Below, one piece after another: positions 22,515 to 34,600 of a stretch of DNA of 64,000 bases. This DNA comes from Rehmannia glutinosa (taxonomy: Eukaryota; Streptophyta; Magnoliopsida; Lamiales; Orobanchaceae): the NCBI GenBank assembly GCA_016081115.2, contig CM071936.1, positions 74,315,262-74,379,261 on the forward strand, written 5' to 3'. Made by a program: the position numbers and the translations under genes. The notes beneath the pieces were generated by a model that was given only the letters and a program-made list of their open reading frames with translations, searched no databases and was not told where the DNA came from. The first letter of the stretch is position 1. Each line of letters starts with the position of its first letter.

Positions 22515-23340
22515 CTACTCGTTTCATCTCGAATACAAGTAAATATGGTAATCTGAGCAATTGCATTTTCCAACTGAAGTTCAAGAAGATATAGAGAAAC
22601 CGACACAAAGTGAGTAGAAATAGGAGGTGAGTCGGAGATGAGGCCTCACCTAAGACTCACATATTGGTAGATCAATTATCGTTGCCCTTCGAGTAAGTCA
22701 TTCTTGATGGGAATGGGAAGAAAAGCTATGTCAATGACTCAATGTGGTTTCAAGACATTTCCTTGAGAAGCAATGATGGAATAAAAATCGACTACCATGC
22801 GCACTTTTCTTTTCAAAGAAGATTTGAGATCAAAGAGAAAACATGCTCACCAAAGTTTATTTTGAAATTTCTACCGATTTTGAATAAAAAGTTCCCTTGA
22901 GCTTTAGTGATGGCAGAATTATTGGTAGTTGGATTCCAATTGGCTATGGCCACTTTATGAAAGACCGCATATTTTGATGTTAAACTTGAAGAGTAAAGTT
23001 TAACAAGAGATTTTGGCCAAGTTTTCATAATGTTCACATTGAGTTCTCTTACAACAACTTTTTCATTTTAAAAAACAGAATCACATTCATCATTAGGAAA
23101 ACCAAGATGGTCATTAATGAGTTTAGGTGTGAAGTTGAAATATTTTTCCTCTCAAGTACACCTTGCCATATTTGGAAGATTGTTTGTTGAAAGTATTTTT
23201 CAAAATATTTGAATAAAACTCACGATTGACTGTTAATGAGTTCTCAAGATTGTTTGTTGAAAGTATTTTTCAAAATATTCATCATTACGAATGTGTTTTG
23301 TCACTTAGCTTTTAAATAACTCTGATATCTTCCAAAAGTT
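22515..23340. other. Unassigned sequence with a 34 bp direct repeat
   Basis: No gene is recognised. A 34 bp sequence starting AAGATTGTTTGTTGAAAGTA is present at 23176-23209 and again at 23246-23279, 70 bp apart. The stretch joins the orphan-LTR fragment to copia element B and probably contains a deletion junction. Confidence 0.4.
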
Positions 23341-24326
23341 ACTTAACTCTGCATCTCTCTTCTCATAATGATCAATCGGTTGTCCAGCTAACTCGATACA
23401 TCTGACTAGCCCTATTGACTGTTTCACTTGGCTGAAAAGATGAAACTTTGCTGATTTTCAATTCTCTCTTCTTTGACTCTGTTGATTGAGTCTTCTGAGC
23501 CTCCTAACTCAACTAAATCAGTCCTAGCTCATTTTTAAGCTCTTCAAACCTTGATTCACATAATGGCTTGGTGAATATATCAACTAACTTCTTATCAATT
23601 GATATGTATTCCAAAGTGATGTCTTTCTTTTCAACATGATCTCTTATAAAATGATATCTGACATAAATGCGCTTTGTTCTTGAGTGCAATACTGGATTTT
23701 GGGTTATTGCAATAGCACTTGTGTTATCTCACATAATTGGAATCTCTTTTTCTTATATTTCATAGTCTCTCAGCTGTTGCTTCATCCATAATACTTGGGC
23801 ACAACAGCTGCCTGCAGCTATGTACTATGCTTTAGCTGTGGATATAGCTATTGAATTTTGTTTCTTGCTGAACCAAGAGACTAATCTATTTCCAAGCATT
23901 TGACAGGTACCTGATGTACTCTTCCTGTCTACTCTACATCCATCATAGTCTGAGTCTGAGTAACCAACTAGCTTGAATCCTCCATCCTTTGGATACCATA
24001 AGCCAATTTCTTGGCATCCCTTTCAAATATCTTAGGATTCTCTTGGCGGATCATCATATGACTCTCTTTTTGGTGCAGATTAAAATCTAAAGACGTACAC
24101 CTACAACAAAGGTGATGTCCGCCTACTTTGTCAAAATAGAGCAATGATCCAATAAAAGCTCTATATCTAGTTTGATCTACAGCTTTGCCATCTACATTCA
24201 TATCCATCTTGATTGACGTATTCATGAGAATCTTCACTGATGACTTCTCTTCTATACCAAATTTCTTCATTAAATCTCTTGTATATTTGGTTTGACTTAT
24301 GAAGGTTCCATCCTTCATTTGCTTGA
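23341..24326 (-). pseudogene. Copia element B, RNase H end of pol (left fragment)
   Basis: Minus-strand sequence homologous to the end of pol in element A: the region equivalent to RFEELKNELG (23560-23530), the RNase H CDNTSAIAITQNP region (about 23735-23680), the YSDSDYDG region (near 23955), and TRYRAFIGSLLYF (24180-24135). Several stops and frame changes are present. Sequence down to about 23341 matches the spacer that follows pol in A. The fragment ends exactly at the insertion of A, with target duplication CTTGA, and continues at 38060. Confidence 0.8.
24322..24326. repeat. Left 5 bp target duplication of element A (CTTGA)
   Basis: CTTGA directly precedes the 5' LTR of A and is repeated directly after the 3' LTR at 38060-38064. 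Both flanks belong to the same minus-strand copia pol gene, so the insertion point is certain. Confidence 0.9.
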
Positions 24327-25866
24327 TGTTGGGAAATTCATTTATAGATTTTGATGAATGTCATGTAAAACTTAATCTAGAAAGTTGTCACCCCATTTTC
24401 CTTGTAATTTTTATTGTAATAGATAGGGCTGGAAAAGCTGAGTCAAGTCAGCTAAGCCTGGAAATACAAGAAGTCAACTGAAAACTGAAGTGAAGACTCC
24501 ATTGTGGAACAGCTGAGTACGGCCAAGAAGGAAGATCGAGAACTTGACTGAAGATGTATCAACTGAGGAACAGCTGTGTTAAGTGTCAGTCAAAGTCATC
24601 TTAAGAAGCCAAGTCATAAGTTGAAAGTGACAGATGAGTCTTCAAATGATTGGAGCAGACTCAAGTCACATGGGAAAATAGGCAGCAGCCAAGAGGAGTG
24701 AACTGAAAGAAATCCGTTGCATAGAAGTCAAGAACATTACTTAAATAAGTAATACTTCCATGCTGCCAGGTCTTAAAGTGCTCATCCCAGAAGCGTACAA
24801 AAGGAATAAACCAATGAGAAGCACTACACCTCGTGTCAGAACCTGAAAAGCTGCACATTCTTTTAATACGAGAAAAGGTCTACATCTCCAGATTGAAGAC
24901 CAAGAAAAGACAAGCCAACGAACACAAGTGTTTTTTTGAAAATCGATCTATCTCTTCAACGGCGATTTTTGAAAGTTCACTATAAAAGGCCGAGGAAACT
25001 CATTGAGAAAAGGTTACTCCGAACCACGAACAAGCAAGCAATATTTAAACTGTAATCTGCAAACATTCTCAAAGATATTCAAGCAAATCCTCAAGCCTGA
25101 AACTCGAAGGAAATCAATCCAACACAAAGCTGTGAAGGAAAGATAACTTCAAACTGTTGAAGAGGAAACTTTTGAAGAATCAAAAGGGGTCTACTTTCCA
25201 AGGAGGATTGTAGGAAGGTTCAAGGTCGAACCAAGATATCAAGTTATTGGAGGGCTTCGTGATCAAATCCAAGAGCTAGACAAAGTGAGTCAAGTAGCAA
25301 AGCAACCACTGTGAAGAAGGCTGAGTCGGACGAGAAGCCAGTTGTGTGACCAAGGCTGTCTCTAGACTGTTCACCACTTTGTAAACTGATCTGTTACTTA
25401 GTGGATTCCTCCAGGAGTTGGAGAAGAGAGGATTAGAAGAATTACCCCATCTTCGAACCTCTATAAAAATCAACTCATGTCATTTATTTTTCAAAGACAT
25501 TTATATTTTTGCATATCTATTTTATATCTCACGATAAACTTATTTGCAATCCAAACTGATTAATAACCTAGTGCTAAAATCAAGTGTTAAAACAAGTTTA
25601 AAACAAATCAAAGGGTGTTAAGTCTTCCTCACGATAAAACGAACACGCCAAGTTAAGTTTCGTTAAACAAATTGAGTTATTCTATCGACGACTCCATCGA
25701 GTCTGCTTGAGTGGCTAACTCTGCTGAATAACCAACTTAGCTATCCCTCAAGGACTTAGCTGTTTGTGTTAACTCTGTAATTTCTTTAAAAGGACTAAAT
25801 CGAAAAGTTGGTAAGGTTTATTCAACCCTCCCTTCTAAACCTTACTTACACCCCTTGGGACCTACA
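24327..25866 (+). repeat. 5' LTR of element A
   Basis: It runs from TGTTGGGAAATTC to GGGACCTACA (1540 bp). The core promoter TATAAAA is at 24981-24987, so the U3 part is about 650 bp. It differs from the 3' LTR by many small changes, several at CAG/CTG sites that are intact here. Confidence 0.9.
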
Positions 25867-25868
25867 AG

Positions 25869-25890
25869 TGGTATCAGAGCGGTTGGTTCA
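25869..25890 (+). other. Primer-binding site of element A
   Basis: TGGTATCAGAGC followed by GGTTGGTTCA starts two bases after the 5' LTR. It is the intact form of the initiator tRNA-Met primer site; elements C and D have one altered base in the same place. Confidence 0.9.
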
Positions 25891-25994
25891 TTGAGCCTTC
25901 CGCACTGGTTACTGAACTAGATCTCTATCTTTTTTAAAACGTTTTTTTAACACTTGTATTTTCAAAATCTTTCATTCTTAGCAAAATTATTATC

Positions 25995-28000
25995 AAGGAA
26001 GCAAATTTGACACACATTCCTATTTTCAAAATAAATTATCTGTTGCTGTACAAAAATTTGAAAACTTTAACATGCTTGCAGTGAAACTTGATCACCGGAT
26101 GCCGTTTCACCGAAATCACAAATGAACTATCAAAGACTTGGGAAAGAATATACACAAAAGGAAATGTGTATGAAGATTAAAGAAGCCTCCCGGTGAATGG
26201 GAAATGAAGGTCATGGCCCTGAGACATTCAATGAACCTCACAACAACATCCAATCATGAGCTATTCTCAGATCTCAAAGCCCATGAGTTTGAGATGAGAA
26301 GAAAAGAGCAATAAGAAATAGTTGTACCTAAGATAGCTGCACTTATAGTCAAGGAAGGAAAGAGAGCTGAAGTCAAGAAAGCCATAGACCAGGAGGAGAT
26401 TGCTCTAATGGTTAAAAGATTCAACAAGTTCTTCAATAAGAACTATAAAAGAAACAAGGGTGAAACTTCCAGGAGATATTCAGCTCCCTCCAAGTCAAAG
26501 AAAGATAGGCCACCCAAGAGAGCTGAGCATCAAAGAGTTGAGTATCAGAGAGCTGATAACCCAAGGACAGAAAGAGCTGATCAAAGAGCTGAGAACCCGT
26601 GTTGGAATTGCGAGACAACCAGGACATTTTGCAATTGACTGCTCCTATCCACCACCAATAAATACAGAATGAAGAAGAAAGAAAAGTCTTCAGAGAAAGA
26701 AGTCAGGAAAAGAAGAAAGCCATGTTGGCTGCCGAGACAGCTAAGTCTAAAGAAGCAGCAGACTCAGAGAGTAGTGAAGCTGAAACTCAAGTGATTCTGA
26801 AGAAGAAGCAATGATCTGTCTTATGGCTAAAGAACAAGATCAACCAGACCAAGAAGATGAGTTACACTCTAACTCATCTAATTCAGATTCAAGTGTTAGT
26901 GATATTGATTGTGACACACACACTTCATCACCCACTGATCTTTATGATTCATTAAGCAAAATGATGAAAGACTTTGAGCAAATAAAATCCTCACACACAC
27001 TTATAAATGAGGAAAATAGCCAGCTCAAAAGCCAAAACTCACAACTCGACTAAGGAGCCGAGTACTCTAAGTCACATAGCCGATGAGAACAAAACAAAGA
27101 GTCAAGGCCGAGAATGCCAAACTAATAGCGAGATAATCACTGAAAAGGAGAGAAAATGATCTTAAAAATGTAATTGCCTCATTTACAAAGGCATCCAAAT
27201 CATTGGATGACATTATCATGAGTCAAAAAGAATGTGGAGATAAAACAGCCATAAGATTCAATTCCTTTGTGCACAGTCAAACTCCTAGAGTGATTTTGGA
27301 AAAAGGATCATCGAGTAATGAAGCATCCCAAAAACCCAAAACACCAAATGTTGCACCCACATTCATTCCAAAGCACAATCACAAACAAACTGCCTTGGAT
27401 ATAAAGGGAAAGGAAAACAAAGATTGAGTATCTTTGAGAGGACAGCTGAGAAGAAATCCAACAGAGTTCCTCAGCAAACTCCAAATAGAAAGTACTCTGT
27501 GAAGAATAAACAGAGCTACCAAAACCCCCAGAAGTTTTATCAAAGAAACATATATGATGGGAATGGTAGAAACTACCCAAGCCAAGCTGATTGGAATAAT
27601 GTGAAAAATCAGCAAAGACCAATGGAATACAAACCTAGATGGCAAAGACCTAGACCTCAACAAAAGTTATTCCAAAGGCAAAAGAGCTATTATCAGCACA
27701 CACATGCACCCATGCACTACACTCAGAAATATCACAACTACCCAAAGAAAGCAATTGCTAAAACACACACACAGGCATACAGACAAAAGAGACAGTTGTA
27801 TGAACCTAAAATCCCCAAGCAATTTGCCAAAGTGAATTATGATTATGGCACAGACAGATGGCAACCTCTTAGAGTCAAGTCATTGGCTATAGGCTGGTTG
27901 GATCATCTTACAGCACTAACCCCTCAAGACCCAGACAAGTATGGGTACCTAAAAACTAATTTCCTTGATTGCAGGTTCAAGGAACAGCTGAGTGCCAGGA
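25995..28000 (+). pseudogene. gag of element A, start lost and internally deleted
   Basis: The N-terminus corresponds to KEANLTHIPIF, but the start codon is AAG (25995-25997) where element C has ATG. After about 12 codons the frame jumps to sequence equivalent to NKLSVAVQKFENF, so roughly 400 bp present in elements B and C are missing. The CCHC knuckle (CWNC at 26600-26611, then PGHFAIDC in another frame) is split by a frameshift. Downstream is a charged Ser/Glu-rich segment (26811-27053) and a basic Gln/Tyr/Lys-rich segment (27424-28017) that leads into protease. Gag normally forms the particle and binds RNA. Confidence 0.75.
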
Positions 28001-31000
28001 ACCTGGTACATGGATAGTGGTTGTTCCAGACATATGACAAGAAACAAGAAAAATTTGTCAAGATTCAAGGAGATTAGAGGTGCAAAAGTCATATTTGGAG
28101 GAAATGAAGCTCCAGAGGAAATCAAAGGCATAGGATCTATCAAGAAAAATGGATTGGAAATCACAGATGTTGCTTATGTTGAAGGCCTCAACTTCAATTT
28201 GTTAAGCATCAGCCAACTCTGTGACAAGGGCTACAATGCTGGATTCAATATGGGACTATGCCAGATTAAAGATACAAAATCAAATGAAATAGTGCTGCAA
28301 GGATCAAGACATAAGAATATGTATGTGGTAGATCGATCTCTTGCCACACCAAACACTGTCATGCTGCAAAGAGCACAACCGAATCAAGTTGGTCAGGGCA
28401 CAAGAAGTTTGAGTCATCTGAACTTCAAGACAATCAACAAGCTTGCAAGGAGTCATCTTATTGAAGGATGCCAGACTCAGTGTACAAGAAGGAAAGTGTA
28501 TGTGATGCATGCCATATGGGAAAGCAAATCAAATCTTCATTCAAGGAGAAGCCTAATCCTTCTTCAACAAGGATATTGCATCTGTTGCATATAGATTTAT
28601 TTGGGCCTGTTGAACCAGCCATCATAAGTGGAAAGAAATACACCTTAGTAGTGGGAGATGATTATTCAAGATATACATGGACAATCTTTATGTGCAAAAA
28701 GAAGGAAACCTTGCAGAGTTATGAAAAGAGTTCAAAATCAAAAGAGCCAAACCATTATAAAAATAAGGTCTGATAGAGGAATTGAGTTTGTCAATGGAAT
28801 AATAACTCATTATTGTGTTGAAAATGGTATTGCTCATGAGTTATCTGCAGCAAGAACTCCACAGCAGAATGGAGTAGCTGAAAGAAGGAACATAACTCTA
28901 AAAGAGGCTGCAAGGACCATGTTAGCTGAAGCTGGATTGCCTAAGAGATTTTGGGCTGAAGCCATCAATACTGCATGCTATACTCAAAATACATGCATGA
29001 TAAACAGGCAATTGACCAAGACTCCCTATGAGATATGGACAAGAGAAAGCCAAATGTTGCATATTTTAGAATATTTGGATGTTAATGCTTCATCCACAAC
29101 AATGGCAAGGATAATCTAAAGGCTTTTGATGCTAAAGCTGATGAAGGTATCTTTTTGGATACTCAAACGAGAGCAAAGCCTCTGAGTCTTGAACAAGAGG
29201 ACTATGGTCACGAAAGAGTCTATCCATGTGATTTTTGATGAACCTAATGTGAATGGAGAAGACATTGAAGAGTTAGGCGATAAAATCAATCGGCCAAGAA
29301 GAGTCCTTATGTTGAAGGCTGAGGTAAGAGTAATCAACCAAGATGAAGATGAGATAGTCAATCTCAAAGACAACTGGAAAGTCTACAAAATGAATGATCT
29401 TTGAAAGAGTCTCAAGACAACGGAGTTGTGAGACAATTTGAACCCAACCGATTTGCTTCAACCTGATGTGAGATGGCTGAGAGATCATCCACCAGAGCTA
29501 GTTATTGGAGATAGAAGAGATGGTGTAAGAACCGGATCCGAGCTCGGCAAAAGCAATGTTCACTTGTTTTATTTCTCAAATAGAGCCAAAAGATGTGTCT
29601 CAAGCACTCGGATGACACACATTGGATTCAAGCCATGCAAGAAGAAGAGTCAATCGGTTTGAAAGGAACAAAGTATGAGAAATGGTGCGAGACCAACCCA
29701 TCAGAATGTTATTGGCACAAAATGGATTTTCAGAAACAAGATGAATGAAGAAGGATCTGTGGTAAGAAACAAAGCAAGATTGGTAGCCAAAGGGTATTGC
29801 CAAGAAGAGGGAATAGATTTTGATGAAACCTTTGCTCCTGTTGCAAGATTAGAAGCAATAAGGATGTTTCTTGCCTATCTTTTGCACACAAGAACTTCAT
29901 CGTATATCAAATGGATGTGAAAAGTGCATTCTTAAATGGATTAGAGGAAGAAGTCTATGTTGAACAACCTCCAGGTTTTGAGCAGAAGACCATTGGAGAT
30001 AAGGTGTACAAGCTCAAGAAAGCATTATATGGATTGAAAGAGGCACCAAGAGCAGAGTATGATACATTATCTCAATTTCTAACTGATAATGGATCACCAA
30101 AGGCAAAGTGGACAGAACACTCTTCAGAATTCAAGATGGAGAGAGTATACAGCTTGTTCAAATATATGTGGATGGTATCATTTTTGGATCCACAAATAAA
30201 GAGCTGTGTGATAAGTTCTCAAACCTCATGCAAGGCAAATTTGAAATGAGCATGATGGGAGAGCTAACTTTCTTCCTAGGACTTTAAGTCAAGCAATTGA
30301 AGGATGGAACCTTCATAAGTCAAACAAAGTATACCAGAGATTTAATGAAGAAATTTGGTATGGAAGAGAAGTCTTCTGTGAAAATACCAATGAACACATC
30401 AGTCTAGATGGACATGGATGCAGATGGTAAAGCTGTAGATCAAACAAGATATAGAGCACTTATTGGATCACTGCTCTATTTAACAGATAGCAGACCAGAC
30501 ATCACCTTTGCAGTAGGTGTATGTGCAAGATTTCAATCTACACGAAAGGAGAGCCACATGACTGCAGCTAAGAGAATCCTAAGATATTTGAAGGGATGCC
30601 AGGAAGTTGGCTTACGGTATCCAAAGAAATGTGGATTCAAGCTTATTGGTTACTCAGACTCAGACTATGCTGGATGTAGAGTTGACAGGAAGAGTACTTC
30701 AGGTACATGTCAAATGCTTGGAAACATATTGGTTTCCTGGTTTAGTAAGAAGCAAAACTCAATAGCCACATCCACAACAAGCAGTACATAGGCTGGGCAA
30801 ATTGTTGTGCCCAAGTCTTATGGATGAGACAACAACTGAGAGATTATGAAATTGAAGAAAAGGAGATTCCAATTACGTGTGATAACACAAGTGCTATTGC
30901 AATCACTCAGAATCCTGTGTTGCATTCAAGAACAAAGCACATTGATGTCAGATATCATTTTATAAGAGATCATGTTGAAAAGAAAGACATCACTTTGGAA

Positions 31001-31105
31001 TATATCTCAACTGATAAACAGTTAGCTGATATATTCACTAAGCCTCTATGTGAATCAAGATTTGAAGAGCTTAAGAATGAGCTAGGTTTAATTGAGCTGA
31101 GTTAA
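27992..31105 (+). pseudogene. pol of element A (protease, integrase, reverse transcriptase, RNase H)
   Basis: Visible parts in order: the aspartic protease motif WYMDSGCSRHMT (28004-28040); a pre-integrase region; the integrase zinc region ending CDACHMGK, then HIDLFGPVEPA, SDRGIEFVNG and QQNGVAERRN for the D,D,E core (28500-28900); reverse transcriptase with DETFAPVARLEAIRMFLAY (29820-29880) and MDVKSAFLNG; and RNase H with YSDSDYAGCRVDRKSTSGT (30650-30705) and ending DIFTKPL near 31048. The YVDD box reads YVDG near 30165-30176, so a catalytic Asp is lost. Other lesions are a stop after FLGL near 30285, a stop in the second RNase H motif at 30789, and several frameshifts. Confidence 0.85.
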
Positions 31106-31641
31106 CACTCAAAAGACTCAATCAGAAGAGATGGGATATGAGAAAGTGAGAATTGAACAAGTTTTTCACATCAGCCAAGTGAAACAGCCATATCAAAAAG
31201 TCAGTTGTATCGAGTTAGCTGACAGCTGAGTCGCTTAATGAAAAGAGAAAAAGAATCAAGTCATTATTGAGATAAGTTGAGTCGTATGAGCTAAGTCATT
31301 AAATGAGCGGGAATATTTTTAAGGATGACGTCAGCGTAATAATGACAGGTACAATTAAAAGCTGCACAGTAAGCATATGATTGGATATAAATGCCGCCGT
31401 ATTAAATGCGAGGAATTAAATGCGGTTTGACGTGCTAAATCTGAACCATTTATTTTGATCAAATTTCAAAATCCAAAGACCCGTCCTTTCATAACCCTTA
31501 TATACACTTTCTTCAGTTTTCTCTCTCACATTCAAAAACTGTTCATCTTCAAGCAAAAGAAAGCAAGCTACTTTTCTCTCTCGAAACCCTAAGAGTCCTC
31601 AAATCAGTTCTTCAAGTTCTAATCGGTAAAAATCTCCAAAA

Positions 31642-34600
31642 ATGGCACCTAAGTTTGATTTCGTCAAGTTATCGAAGCAAATCCACTCAGGATCATCAGT
31701 GGATTTCGAAGGAATGGTAAAAACGGGGTTACGATGAAACCCTAGTGAAGAAGATTGCTGAAATGTTGGAAAAGTCAGGGCTTAAGGCTTTTCTAACTTT
31801 GGAATACTCGCACACCTACCTAGAAGAGGTGGCACAGTTCTACGTCAACGCGGAAGTGCAGGATGAAGGAATCAAGTCTTACATCCACCGCAAGGACATA
31901 ATGATAATAAACTAAGGACCTTGCGGAGCACTGTTGTTGCCGTCAGAAGGAATGAATGAGATATATGAAGCTGATGTTGACTTGGCTGATGCATGGAAAG
32001 AAGTAGCCAAACCAGAGTGTGCTGCTAAGGTGGTCTACACAGCTGAGAAGAAGTTACTGAAGGACTACTATCACAAGTTGATGGATGTCGTCTCCAAGTG
32101 TGTAGACATGAACTTTGGCAACTTCAACCAGCTGTCAAAGACTAAGCTAATCGTCATGGCTGCGATCATGCGGCAAGAAAGTCAATCCTGGCCGAGTTCG
32201 TTACACAACAGACTCTACCAGAACATTGTAAATAAATCATTCAAGGAAGACGGATCCTTTGGAGGGTCTCTTGGTTATGGCCTGGTGATTGACCACCTGA
32301 TGGAAGTGAAGGGTATTCCCCTTCGACATAGAAAACCTTTCCATGTCAACAAGAAGATGTTTAGGGCAAATCTCTCAGGTGCCCAGAAGAGAGCCCATGC
32401 GAAGGGGGCGGATACAAGTGAGGGGGAATCAGCTGAACCCGATGACACAACTGTTACCTCTCCTTCCAAGAAGAAAGCTGCAATTGCAGCTGCGAAGAAG
32501 AAGGTTGCCCCTGCAGCTAAGAAAAAGGATGCACTTGCCCCAAAGAAGAGTCGCCGCCTGCAACCATGTCTCCTGCCCCTGCAGCCGAGGCTGAGAAGGA
32601 AGCCCAAATCCCTTCTCCAGCCATACGCAAGAAAAGGACTGCCAAGCCAAGGAAGGCAGCTCCGTCCAAGAAAGATGCCCCGACCCCCGTCGCCAGAGAA
32701 TCAAAAGAAGAAGAAGAACCAGAAATTCCTCTGGTTAGAACCAAAAGAAGAAGTATTTCCAAGCTTTTAGAGCTTGAAAAGACAACTGAATCTACCACTC
32801 TGTTGGAGAAAGCACCAGAGACTGCTGAAATTCAGGAAGTGCAGTCTCCTGAAGTAATAGATGAAATTGCCAAGTCTGTTGAGGGTAATCAGTAGAGGCC
32901 TACAGAAGACCTAGCTATGGACAGGACAGCTGAGGACAACAAAACAGTTGAGACAACCGAACTTCCAGTTGAAAAAGTTGTGTCTCCACCTGCTACGGAT
33001 GCTGCTGAAGGTGAAGAGCCACAGAGCATCTTGCCTTCAATTCCCGAAAAGGAAGGACAAGGAGAAGATGACGATGATGATGTGATCATGTACTCTCCAT
33101 TATACCCAGACATTCAGCACCGTCTTAAGGTATGTAGAGCGTGGAAACGGATCACGCAAGGGCGGTTTGCACCCGAGTTTATTGAAGAAGAAGAGGAGTT
33201 GTTGTTGCGATTTCCGGTCACCATCATGTGTCTTCAGGCCCTTAATGAAGATATCTGCTGAACATTATGCACATCTTCAAGGATAAGGAACAAGCCAAAG
33301 CGACCCAGAAGCACAAGCTCTCGAGAAAGCCAAAATATGCCCGCTTCGAACTCTAGAACACACTCACCCTCATTTGGATATGTTCTCGAGAGAGTGATGA
33401 AGATATGGATCCCGTTCTTTGCAGCAGAGAAGTCGATATGCAAAGGCATGCTCTAAGGGAATCAAGCTAATGCATGAGCAACAATTATTTTAAGGGCCGG
33501 AGAGTCGTCTCAATCTCTCATGCAAATTGACCCATTGGGAGTGGTGCGATGAGATTGCCACATACATCGCCGCAGCTATGTCCCCGTTACTCTCGGAAGA
33601 TGGAAACAAGGGAATTGGCAATGAGATCGGGACTTTGGGCACCCAAGTTGAGCCAACCCCTCACAAGAAGGTGTTTTACCACCTGGCCTTGGCCGAGCAC
33701 TCAATGGAAGAAGCGCGACTGGGGCAGTGACCCCATCATCGATCACTCGGTGGTGTGCCACCTGAGGGGAAACTCACTCCACTGCAGTAGGGTCGGAGGA
33801 TGCTGCAGATGACTCTATATTGAAGAAAGGTGGCGAAGTGGAAACTGAGAAAGAACCACAACAGATTGACATTGACAAAGCTCGGACAGTTGAGTCTGTC
33901 CCAGCTGAAGTGTCAGCTACTTTGAAGGCTGATGACACTACTGTTGCAGTTGAGGCAAAGGATAGAAATGCCCCGGGAGTTAACACTCTTGGCAATGAAG
34001 TGCAATCTAAGGGGTTGAGACTCCTATGGATGCCAGTATTGAAGACCCTCAGACAGCTGCGATTGTCGAAGGGAATGTTGAAGGCCTCGCTGCAGTTGAG
34101 ACTGCTGGAGGTGTTGAAGGCCCAAGGGAAGTTGAGACCTCCCTGTGTAAAGCTCAAGAAATTCAGAACATCCCTCCTGTTCACAGTGCTGAATTTGAGA
34201 AGGAGATTAGTGCACTTCATGACTCCCAGGAGAATCCTGACATATCATTTCTGGGATCTGAAGATGAAGCTGAGTCCACACCCGTTGCACATCAAAAGGA
34301 CTCAGCTAAGGATGTTCTCAAGAATGCAAGTCAGTCGAGTTACAATGCTGCTCGTCAAACATTCATCTTCGATGATGAACCAAGCCCCCAGGTTTCATCA
34401 TCATCCGATGACGCTGATATTTCAGCCGAGGATCTGGTACTTCATTTAAAAAAATCTACTAAGGCCGACGAAGCTGTTAAGACAGATGAGGCTCAGTCAG
34501 CTGGCCAACCCATTTCAAAAGCCCCAGCTAAAACCGAGTCATCTGTGCAGGCTCCCATAGCTGCAGCAGTACCGACTCCACCAGAAACATTACAGGCACA

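Noticed and set aside
32275..32607. Hydrophobic minus-strand frame opposite the env-position ORF of A
   Set aside because: It looks membrane-like only because it is antisense to a Lys/Ala-rich coding region; the plus strand is the conserved one.
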